A stretch of DNA of 64,000 bases from GWE2-42-39 sp942493345 (GTDB lineage: Bacteria; Bacteroidota; Bacteroidia; Bacteroidales; Prolixibacteraceae), in the NCBI GenBank assembly GCA_942493345.1, contig OW818695.1:1054001-1118000 (forward strand). The letters run 5' to 3'. Within the stretch, counting starts at the first letter, position 1, and each line of letters begins with the position of its first letter. A program made the translations under genes and the position numbers. Under the pieces are notes generated by a model. That model was not told the origin of the DNA, ran no database searches, and worked only from the letters and a program-made list of their open reading frames with translations. Below, in pieces: positions 45,337 to 52,529 of this stretch.

Positions 45337-45780
45337 TTATTGTTTTTCGCCAAACGAGATTTCGTTCGACAATTCATTTTTATCATCACTCGCGTACGGA
45401 AATTCAGCTTTCAGTTTTTCTCCGGCCATTTGAATACCTGTTGAAAGTCCGTCGGCATATTTCCCTTCCTTGAACCCTGCAATGACGGTTTCTTTTATTT
45501 CGTCCCAGAAATTTTCAGGCACTTTGGCATTGATACCGGCATCGCCCAGAATGGCAAATTTATGGTCGGTAACCGCCAGGTAAAACAATACCCCGTTGCG
45601 AAGTTCGGTTTTGTGCATGTCCAACTTTTCAAAGATATAGACTGCACGATCGAGCACATCGGCTTTGCACGACGCTTCAACATGAAGCCGTATTTCTCCC
45701 GAAGTATTCAATTCTGCCTCTTCGATTGCCTCAACAATCTGTTTTTTTTCTGCTTCGCTAAAAAAATTCTGCACACTCAT
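45337..45780 (-). CDS. TPM domain protein, soluble form
   Basis: A 147-residue protein with a TPM-like domain and no signal peptide or membrane helix. It opens with FFSEAEKKQIVEAIEEAELNTSGEIRLHVEAS and continues with RAVYIFEKLDMHKTELRNGVLFYLAVTDHKFAILGDAGINAKVPENFWDEI. The TPM domain usually contains an Asp/Glu metal site; here the acidic stretch GEIRLHVE fits. It lies 12 nt after lemA and two bases before the larger TPM gene, so the three make one operon. Confidence 0.85.
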   Translation of the reverse strand: MSVQNFFSEAEKKQIVEAIEEAELNTSGEIRLHVEASCKADVLDRAVYIFEKLDMHKTELRNGVLFYLAVTDHKFAILGDAGINAKVPENFWDEIKETVIAGFKEGKYADGLSTGIQMAGEKLKAEFPYASDDKNELSNEISFGEKQ

Positions 45781-45792
45781 TTTCCTGAATTA

Positions 45793-46383
45793 TTAAAATT
45801 TTACTTCAGGAGCTTTTTCTGAACCTTTTTCAGCTTCAAAATAAACTTTCTTCTCGAACCCAAAAATGTTGGCCATTATATTTTTAGGGAATTTCCGGAT
45901 CGTCGTATTATACAACTGCGACATTTCGTTGAATTTTCGGCGTTCCACAGCAATCCGGTTTTCCGTTCCTTCCAGTTGGGCCTGTAAATCCAAAAAACTC
46001 TGATTGGCTTTCAGATCGGGATATTTTTCCACGACCACCATCAACCGGCTCAATGCCGACGACAAACCCGACTGGGCTTCCTGAAATTGTTGCAACGACT
46101 GTGCATCCAGTTTTTCCGGATTAATATTTACCGAAGTTGCTTTCGCACGGGCTTCAACAACACCTTCAAGCGTTTCCTGCTCGTGTGCGGCATATCCTTT
46201 TACTGTATTTACCAAGTTCGGAATCAGGTCGGCACGGCGCTGGTAAACATTCTCAACATTCGACCACTGGGCAGCAACACCTTCCTCCTGCGAAACCATC
46301 GAATTGAACGCATTTTTTACAGACGAATACCCGATTATCACAAGGAGAGCAATTACAATTAAAATAATCCAAGACTTTTTCAT
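45793..46383 (-). CDS. lemA: LemA family protein
   Basis: A 196-residue protein with one N-terminal transmembrane helix (about 5-22) and a helical LemA domain. Hallmarks are YSSVKNAFNSMVSQEEGVAAQWSNVENVYQRRADLIPNLVNTVKGYAAHEQETLE and LQAQLEGTENRIAVERRKFNEMSQLYNTTIRKFPKNIMANIFGF, which define the family. It is upstream of the two TPM genes. LemA proteins are cell-envelope proteins of uncertain role. A one-mismatch -7 box (AATATTTG on the minus strand, 46417-46424) lies upstream. Confidence 0.92.
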   Translation of the reverse strand: MKKSWIILIVIALLVIIGYSSVKNAFNSMVSQEEGVAAQWSNVENVYQRRADLIPNLVNTVKGYAAHEQETLEGVVEARAKATSVNINPEKLDAQSLQQFQEAQSGLSSALSRLMVVVEKYPDLKANQSFLDLQAQLEGTENRIAVERRKFNEMSQLYNTTIRKFPKNIMANIFGFEKKVYFEAEKGSEKAPEVKF

Positions 46384-46791
46384 TCTTCTAAATTTTAAAC
46401 TTTTTATTTATTGTGCAAATATTGCAAAACGGTTACCGAAATTCCTGTTTTATTCGGGGAAATCGGCAATTTTGCCGTTAAACCAGTTCATCAAACGGTG
46501 AACCAAAATTATTTTTGTCATGAAGAAGGGAAAATGAAGCCCCTTTTTATGAAAAAATTTCGACTGAAACATTCTTTTTTCAGCAAATATAATGAACGAT
46601 CCCGCTGTAAGCAGACGGGGTATACCAGAGGAATCAGATTTTAAATACGCTGCAAGCAGCGGGGGAACCAACCCAAAAAAGAATTAGAGAACAAGCCACA
46701 CTCCACAAAGAACAGACTTTCTTTTAGAAAAAACGCTCAAAATAAACTCCTCTATTTTCAGGCAGAACAGCATGCCACATTGGCATCCGAA
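46384..46791. other. Gap with two REP-like hairpins and no gene
   Basis: 408 nt between lemA and the histidine kinase gene hold no convincing gene. Two hairpins appear: CCCGCTG-TAAG-CAGaCGGG at 46601-46619 and CGCTG-CAAG-CAGCG at 46649-46662. They are similar in sequence, so they look like two copies of a short palindromic repeat. The rest is AT-rich. Confidence 0.5.
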
Positions 46792-49029
46792 TTATCCCAC
46801 TGGCTCGGAATACTCCGAACGAACGGTGTTTGCCGACAATATATTCACCGACTGTTCCTTCAATTTTTCTTTTCTATGCCGTTTCAGGGTAAAACGGAAA
46901 ACGCTACCCTCTCCAACCGTACTGTCAACAGAAATGGATCCACCATTTTGCTCTACAAATTCGGAACAAAGCATCAACCCCAGCCCGGAGCCTTTTTCAT
47001 AATTGGTTCCATAGGTAGAAGTGTGCCGGTGCTTATTAAATAGCTGGCTTTTCATCTCTTCCGAAATTCCGATCCCGTTATCAACCACACTCACTTCCAC
47101 AAAATCGGCATCCAGTCCCCGCGAAAAGAGATTAATTTCACCTCCCTGACGGGTAAATTTGATGGCATTCGATATCAGGTTCCGGAGAATAAGCGACACC
47201 ATGTTATGATCGGCCAGCACGGTATAGTTCCCTTCGGGCTGATAGCCCAGTTTGATGCTCTTATTTTCGGCAAAACGTTTATTTAAAAGTATATTTTTCT
47301 CTACCAATTCAGTAATCCGGAACGGCTCCATTTTTAACTGGATACCGTTCTTCTGGCTTTTTGCCCAGATCAGCATATTATCTAATAAGAAATACGTATT
47401 CCCAGCTTCCTTTCGCAATTCTTCAATCAATTCCCGCCGAACATCTTCAGGAAACATATTCGGATAATCAGCCAACTGATCCAGCGTATCTTTAAAAGCG
47501 CCAATCGGGTTCCGAAGGTCGTGCCCGATAATCGCGAGAAACAGGTCTTTGGTTTCGCTTAGTTTGACAAGTTCTTCATGCTGCTCCAATATTTTGTTGT
47601 TTTTCTGCACCAACTGGTCATTTGCTTTTCGTCTAATTTTATTCAGCCTGAAAATAACTAACGACAATGCCGATAATACAATAATTCCGAAAAAAAGCAG
47701 AAAAACCCGGGTTCTTTGCTTTTTTATCTGAAGGTCTTTTATCTGATTATCTTTTTGCAAAATGCCAATTTCACTTTCTTTATCCTGAAGTTCCAATTCA
47801 GACCTCAACTGAGCAAGTTGCTGGCTTTGTCGCTCGTTAAACAGCGAATCCTTAATAGTCGAATATTCTTTAAAATACCGGAAAGCCTGGGCTGTTTTGC
47901 CATTCTTTTCATATATGTTTGAAATCAGCAGGCAAACTTTCCCCTGCAAGTCCTTTATTCCCGAGCTATCGGCCAACTCTTTGCTTTTAAAGGCAAGATC
48001 AAATGCATCGTCAATGTTATTAAGGCCAAACGAAACTTCACCCAAAATGTAATACGAACGGGCAATTCCTTCGGTCATTTGCATGGATTGAAATATTTCC
48101 AATGCCTTTTTCGAATATTGTTTGGCCAAATCATAATCTTTCATCAGCCAGTATACCTCCCCTTTTCCTATCGTAGGAACGGCTTCGTGCAGTTTTGAAT
48201 TCAGTTTCAGTGCAATATCCAATGATTTTTGATAAAATTCCTGTGCCTTTTTATAATCGCCTTGATCTTTATAAATTTCGCCGATATTATTCATTGCCGA
48301 AGCCTCTCCAGCCATATCGCCAACCATGTTCAGGTATTCCAGCGATTTTTCGTAATAAACCAATGCCATTTCATTATCGCCCCACGAACTGTAATTAACC
48401 GCAATATTCATCATGGTCCGGCTTATAAACTGTTCGTCTCCTGCTTTTTTGAAATATTCAAGAGCATATTTAAATTCATTCAGTCCTTCCGACCATTTGC
48501 CCATGCTGGTAAGAATTGCACCAACATTGAACCGCACCATGGCTTCCTGTTTTTCTAGCTTTCCGATTTTTGCCTGCTCAATACATTCATAAAAAAGAGA
48601 AATAGCTTTATCGTAATCACCTGTATTCATGTGGTATACAGCAAGTGCATTCAAACCCGAACAAATGTATTCCTCATGATTTATTTCCCTTGCAATCTGA
48701 AGTCCGTCATCAATATACGATTTTCCTTCCACGAAATTTCCAACGGAAACGAGAGATGAACCGAGAGTGAGGTTTGCCAAACTTTTAAATTCTTCGTTTT
48801 CCGATTTAATGGCCATTGGAAAGACTTTCCGGCTAAGTTCAAGGGCTTTGTCGGGAGCAACATATAAATACTCTTTTGCCAGTTTCAGATAAGTTGAAAC
48901 AAGTTCATCACCTTTCTGTAGTTCGAGAAGGTTGGTCAGACTGTCGATTTTTGAAGTTTGCGACCCGGCTGGGCCAGCAAAAAATAAACACAAGAGAAAA
49001 ATGAGTACGGTATATCGGGAATAATACAT
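46792..49029 (-). CDS. TPR-repeat sensor histidine kinase
   Basis: A 745-residue exported/membrane sensor, started at the ATG at 49029 (MYYSRYTVLIFLLCLFF); the frame is open 17 codons further. Signal-like segment, then about seven TPR units (for example YNTG-type KAISLFYECIEQAKIGK, KAQEFYQKSLDIALKL, AKQYSKKALEIFQSM), a coiled coil, and a transmembrane helix (VFLLFFGIIVLSALSLVIF). The kinase has an H-box (IIGHDLRNPIG), N-box (LISNAIKFT), G1 (VVDNGIGIS) and G2 (GSGLGLMLCSEFV). No response regulator is adjacent. It is last in the porV-ispF-CoA-binding-thioredoxin operon. Confidence 0.9.
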   Translation of the reverse strand: MYYSRYTVLIFLLCLFFAGPAGSQTSKIDSLTNLLELQKGDELVSTYLKLAKEYLYVAPDKALELSRKVFPMAIKSENEEFKSLANLTLGSSLVSVGNFVEGKSYIDDGLQIAREINHEEYICSGLNALAVYHMNTGDYDKAISLFYECIEQAKIGKLEKQEAMVRFNVGAILTSMGKWSEGLNEFKYALEYFKKAGDEQFISRTMMNIAVNYSSWGDNEMALVYYEKSLEYLNMVGDMAGEASAMNNIGEIYKDQGDYKKAQEFYQKSLDIALKLNSKLHEAVPTIGKGEVYWLMKDYDLAKQYSKKALEIFQSMQMTEGIARSYYILGEVSFGLNNIDDAFDLAFKSKELADSSGIKDLQGKVCLLISNIYEKNGKTAQAFRYFKEYSTIKDSLFNERQSQQLAQLRSELELQDKESEIGILQKDNQIKDLQIKKQRTRVFLLFFGIIVLSALSLVIFRLNKIRRKANDQLVQKNNKILEQHEELVKLSETKDLFLAIIGHDLRNPIGAFKDTLDQLADYPNMFPEDVRRELIEELRKEAGNTYFLLDNMLIWAKSQKNGIQLKMEPFRITELVEKNILLNKRFAENKSIKLGYQPEGNYTVLADHNMVSLILRNLISNAIKFTRQGGEINLFSRGLDADFVEVSVVDNGIGISEEMKSQLFNKHRHTSTYGTNYEKGSGLGLMLCSEFVEQNGGSISVDSTVGEGSVFRFTLKRHRKEKLKEQSVNILSANTVRSEYSEPVG

Positions 49030-49085
49030 TCTATATCCGCATTTTGGGTATAAATTTAACCCGAAAAAAAATGACATCAAAAAGT

Positions 49086-49430
49086 TCAGGAAAACATTCG
49101 CAAATAAATCCGCTCTATTTCCGGTTTTAATTCATCGATACTAAAGCTACGGCTCTTCCGGAGGTATTCTTTTCCGGCAAAAAATACGACAATGGTTGGC
49201 GCAATAAAAACCTGGTTCTTGGCTGCAATTTCGGGCATTTGGGTTATCTCTACATACGCCGTGACCATCTTAGGAAAATATTCATCAAGCAAAGCGGCAA
49301 CCTTGGGTTTTAAAACCTTGCAGACCGCGCAGCCGGCAGTTGAGAAATAAACCAGCACTGCACTTTCGTTCTGCAATAATATATCCAATTCTTCAATCCC
49401 GCTAATATTCCGGTACGACTTTCCGGTCAT
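49086..49430 (-). CDS. Thioredoxin-like protein with CAVC motif
   Basis: A 114-residue thioredoxin fold protein without a signal peptide. The active-site motif reads CAVC (TAGCAVCKVLKP) instead of CGPC. The usual cis-proline is in FIAPTIVVFFAGKEYL. The CxxC is intact, so redox activity is expected, but the atypical dipeptide suggests a different redox potential. It lies 20 nt after the CoA-binding gene and about 57 nt before the histidine kinase gene on the same strand. Substrates are unknown. Confidence 0.85.
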   Translation of the reverse strand: MTGKSYRNISGIEELDILLQNESAVLVYFSTAGCAVCKVLKPKVAALLDEYFPKMVTAYVEITQMPEIAAKNQVFIAPTIVVFFAGKEYLRKSRSFSIDELKPEIERIYLRMFS

Positions 49431-49449
49431 TTTTTTTTACAAATGACAA

Positions 49450-49809
49450 TTAAAATTCACCGGTACTCAGTAAAACCAAGGTACAAGCCTCCAGTACTTC
49501 CACCCCCGATTCTTCAAGTTCCCGTTCGAATTCAGGATTCTCGGTACCCGGGTTAAAAATTACGCGACGGGGCCTGAGACTGCCAATGTACCGGTAATAG
49601 TCAGGTTGGTTGCGGGGTCCTACATACAAGCTAACCGTATCAATATTTTCAAAAGAAAGCTGTTCCTTCTCGATTTTTACATCGTCGATATTGCCTTCCC
49701 TGACACCAATCGCCAGAACCTCGTGTCCATGTTTCTGCAACGACCGGACTGCCATATTTGAATACCGTTCGGGATTCTCGCTTGCGCCAATAACTAAGGT
49801 TTTTTCCAT
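49450..49809 (-). CDS. CoA-binding domain protein (Rossmann fold)
   Basis: A 119-residue protein of the CoA-binding family (YccU-like). Dinucleotide-fold features are TLVIGASENPERYSNMAVRSLQKHGHEVLAIG at the N-terminus, VSLYVGPRNQPDYYRYI, RRVIFNPGTENPEFEREL and VEVLEACTLVLLSTGEF at the end. The cofactor is predicted to be CoA. It lies 11 nt after ispF and is in the same operon. Physiological role is unknown. Confidence 0.87.
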   Translation of the reverse strand: MEKTLVIGASENPERYSNMAVRSLQKHGHEVLAIGVREGNIDDVKIEKEQLSFENIDTVSLYVGPRNQPDYYRYIGSLRPRRVIFNPGTENPEFERELEESGVEVLEACTLVLLSTGEF

Positions 49810-49820
49810 TTTACCAAAAT

Positions 49821-50297
49821 TTATTTTCTCAATAAAACAACTGCATGAACCGAAATTCCTTCTTCGCGACCCTCAAACCCTAATTTTTCGGTTGTGGTCG
49901 CTTTTATTGAAATAGCATCAATGTCCAGTTTCAGAATTCCAGCAAGAGTTTCTTCCATCTTCGAAATATACTCTTTTAATTTTGGTTTTTGCGCTAAAAC
50001 CGTAATGTCTATATTCCCGATGACGTAATTCTTTTCCTGAATTAACTCAAATACTTTCTTCAGCAATAATTTGCTGTCGATATTTTTAAATTCAGTAGAA
50101 GTATCGGGAAAATGATAGCCAATGTCGCGCAATTTGGCAGCCCCCAGCAAGGCGTCGCATAAGGCGTGGATCAGCACGTCGCCATCGGAATGGGCCACCG
50201 TGCCTTTGTAATGCGGTATTTCGATGCCGCCCAGCCACAGGCTTTCTCCTTCGGCCAAACGATGAACGTCATATCCGTGTCCGATCCTGTAATCCAT
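49821..50297 (-). CDS. ispF: 2-C-methyl-D-erythritol 2,4-cyclodiphosphate synthase
   Basis: Cyclises CDP-methylerythritol 2-phosphate in the non-mevalonate isoprenoid pathway, cytoplasmic trimer. The 158-residue length is normal. Metal and substrate motifs are YRIGHGYDVHRL (Asp-His zinc ligands), HSDGDVLIHALCDALLGAAKLRDIGYHFPDT, KLLLKKVFEL, NIDITVLAQKPK, and the C-terminal ISIKATTTEKLGFEGREEGISVHAVVLL. Its ATG shares one base with the porV stop (TAATG), so a metabolic enzyme is translationally coupled to a secretion gene. Confidence 0.95.
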   Translation of the reverse strand: MDYRIGHGYDVHRLAEGESLWLGGIEIPHYKGTVAHSDGDVLIHALCDALLGAAKLRDIGYHFPDTSTEFKNIDSKLLLKKVFELIQEKNYVIGNIDITVLAQKPKLKEYISKMEETLAGILKLDIDAISIKATTTEKLGFEGREEGISVHAVVLLRK

Positions 50298-51445
50298 TAT
50301 TTACGTTGACGGCTAAATGCTTCGAAATCGAACGACAAAGTCATTCGGAGGGTGTTGTCAAGCGGGTTGTTTTGTGCCACCGATACCAGATAAGAGAAAT
50401 CAAGCGCAAAAACATTCATTTTTAAACCGGCCCCGAAGGAAGCGTATTTGCGGTTTCCTTTGTAGGCATTTTCGTGAAAATACCCGACACGCAGAGTAAA
50501 TTGCTTGTTGTATTCGTATTCGACACCTGTCGATAACGCAATCTCCTGGAATTCTTCCTTCATGCCTCCGGGGGCATCGTTAAACGACTGAAAGATACCT
50601 GCAATTACCGAAGTCCCTTCATAATCTTCATTCGGTATTTCCGGATCGGGAGTTTTCACCAAAAGCTTGTTCGCGTCCAAATAAAAACCGAAGGTGTTGT
50701 ACCGGTCAATTTCTGAAAAATACCCTAATCCAAGCCGAAGGTTTGTCGGGATAAATTCATGATTTTCCCCTTTGTCATACGAGATTTTAGCGCCGATATT
50801 CGAAATATTGATCCCCGCAGAAATCGCTTGCTTTTTCCGGTTTGCCCGGTACTCGTTCCGATAATAGAAGGCCACATCCGAAGCGTAGGAATAGCCCGGA
50901 AAAGAACCTTCCACCCCGGGAGACAAGTGTGAATAAATCATTCGTAAAGCCACAGCCCCGGAAAAAACTTCCGACAATTTACGTGTATATGCTACATCAA
51001 TGGCAAATTCATTCGGACTATTTTGCCCTGTTTCGGTACCTAAATCATTATAATAAACGATGTCGCCCAACGTAAAATAATTTAATGAGGCGCTCACCGT
51101 TTGAACATCGTCCAACTTTTTATAACCAACCAAATAGGCAAGGCCGATATCGCTGACAAGATTTCTCAGCCAAGGCGTATAAGCCAACCCAATTCCCATA
51201 TCCTGTTCCATAAAGGCATATTTCGACGGGTTCCAAAATTGCGAGTACAAATCGGGTTTCGATGCCGCGCCCACATCGCCTTTACCACCACCGATTGCAT
51301 CGGGGGCAATGGTTAAAAATGGCACACCTGTGGTGATTGTGTTATATTTTGGATCTTCATCCTGTGCTGCGGCTGGGTTAAAATTACCAACGCATAAACT
51401 AAACAACAGTATTCCACCCGCTAAAATCTTGCTCAAATTCTTCAT
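50297..51445 (-). CDS. porV: Type IX secretion outer-membrane protein PorV (LptO)
   Basis: A FadL-like outer-membrane beta-barrel that delivers CTD cargo to the PorU sortase. The start is the ATG at 51445 (MKNLSKILAGGILLFSLCVGN), supported by a promoter box just upstream; 382 residues with a signal peptide to about residue 28 (PAAAQ). Family segments: ITTGVPFLTIAPDAIGGGKGDVGAASKPDLYSQFWNPSKYAF, GIGLAYTPWLRNLVSDIGLAYL, GSFPGYSYASDVAFYYRNEYRA, VGYFHENAYKGNRKYASFGAGLKMNVFALDFSYLVS and FDFEAFSRQRK at the end. It heads the operon porV-ispF-CoA-binding-thioredoxin-histidine kinase. porU lies just upstream on the same strand. Confidence 0.93.
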   Translation of the reverse strand: MKNLSKILAGGILLFSLCVGNFNPAAAQDEDPKYNTITTGVPFLTIAPDAIGGGKGDVGAASKPDLYSQFWNPSKYAFMEQDMGIGLAYTPWLRNLVSDIGLAYLVGYKKLDDVQTVSASLNYFTLGDIVYYNDLGTETGQNSPNEFAIDVAYTRKLSEVFSGAVALRMIYSHLSPGVEGSFPGYSYASDVAFYYRNEYRANRKKQAISAGINISNIGAKISYDKGENHEFIPTNLRLGLGYFSEIDRYNTFGFYLDANKLLVKTPDPEIPNEDYEGTSVIAGIFQSFNDAPGGMKEEFQEIALSTGVEYEYNKQFTLRVGYFHENAYKGNRKYASFGAGLKMNVFALDFSYLVSVAQNNPLDNTLRMTLSFDFEAFSRQRK

Positions 51446-51469
51446 TATTCGGTATAAAATTGAAAGTTG

Positions 51470-51477
51470 CAAATATA
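51470..51477 (-). promoter_or_regulatory. -7 box of porV
   Basis: On the minus strand TATATTTG matches TAnnTTTG exactly and lies 24 nt upstream of the ATG at 51445. A longer porV frame would start upstream of this box, which argues against it. Confidence 0.6.
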
Positions 51478-51555
51478 AAACTTTGATATTGAGTTGCCTC
51501 ATTTTCTATCTTAAAAAACTAAACGGGAAAGTCCGGCAAAAAGTATTGTCCTCAA

Positions 51556-52512
51556 TTATTTTTTCAGAAAAATAAATTTCCCGGTTTTCGCGGTCGTATA
51601 ACCTTGCTCCGATGTTATATTGAAACGCACCAGGTACATGCCCGAACTGAGCGCCACATTACTTTCGGAGGGCAGCCATTTGAAGGGAACGCTTTCCACC
51701 CCATCGGAAGGAATTTGTCGTTCAATCAGATCGACGCATTTTCCGCTTCGATCGAATAGTTCGATAGTCGCCGAGAACAATTCGCCGGGCAAATTATGGG
51801 TAAACGAAAGCCAAACGTAGTCGGTAACCGGATTGGGATAGCAAAAAACTTCGTTAATACGGAAATCGCTGGTCACAATAAATTCGATCGTTGCTTCCGA
51901 CGAATTATTCACCACATCCCATAGTTTCAGGGTCAGCGTGTGCTTCCCGGGTTCCAGATCATTGACCGGAAAAACAATTTTCCCGCTTTTATAACTATCG
52001 ATATCCGATTCATAATAATCATTCAGCACAAACGTGTTATTGTAATCATCATCCAGAAAAGCGGTTATGTCGTGACCGATTCCAGTTCCCACTGTATTGA
52101 TGCCGTTTTCGTCCGATACTTCTGCAATCAGCAGCGGGCTGGCCCCAACCTTGTCGCCCGGCTGGAACGAAGCATCATTCATATACATTTTAATTTCCGG
52201 CCCCTGGTTGTCGTTAATAATTGTGACCGAGGATCCACCAATCAGAAAATCGTCGAAGGCGCCATGTGCATCAATTTCGCCGTTTTCGGCATAATAAATA
52301 ATTTTCCCTTTGTCGATGCTGTACGAAATATCTTTCGGAACAATGAACGAAAAACTAAACGTTCCGTTCGTCACACTTACATTTCCTTTGTAAATAATAT
52401 TATCCTGTACGGTAAATTTCAGAGTGCTTTGCCCTGCATTTCCACGAGTCTCAATATCGGTGGCTTTGTCGTATACAACAGGGATCACCGTCCCGTTAAA
52501 ATCCGTTTTCAC
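51556..52512 (-). CDS. porU: PorU C-terminal part, separated by a frameshift
   Basis: A 318-codon frame continuing the T9SS sortase PorU after a one-base frameshift. Its first codon (GTG at 52512) is probably not a real start: the frame is open upstream through SITDHSGNV, which follows on naturally from the end of the 52530-55307 frame if one base is added at 52539-52542. It contains beta-sandwich domains (IIYKGNVSVTNGTFSFSFIVPKD, PEIKMYMNDASFQPGDKV, LEPGKHTLTLKLWDVVNNSSEATIEF) and a CTD-like ending (FCYPNPVTDYVWLSF, SSGMYLVRF, GKFIFLKK). If the shift is real this part is lost; if it is a read error the two frames form one protein. Confidence 0.85.
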   Translation of the reverse strand: MKTDFNGTVIPVVYDKATDIETRGNAGQSTLKFTVQDNIIYKGNVSVTNGTFSFSFIVPKDISYSIDKGKIIYYAENGEIDAHGAFDDFLIGGSSVTIINDNQGPEIKMYMNDASFQPGDKVGASPLLIAEVSDENGINTVGTGIGHDITAFLDDDYNNTFVLNDYYESDIDSYKSGKIVFPVNDLEPGKHTLTLKLWDVVNNSSEATIEFIVTSDFRINEVFCYPNPVTDYVWLSFTHNLPGELFSATIELFDRSGKCVDLIERQIPSDGVESVPFKWLPSESNVALSSGMYLVRFNITSEQGYTTAKTGKFIFLKK

Positions 52513-52529
52513 ATTTCCTGAATGATCGG

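Noticed and set aside
46450..46671. 73-codon minus-strand frame in the lemA-histidine kinase gap
   Set aside because: It runs through the two REP-like hairpins and shows no recognisable domain.
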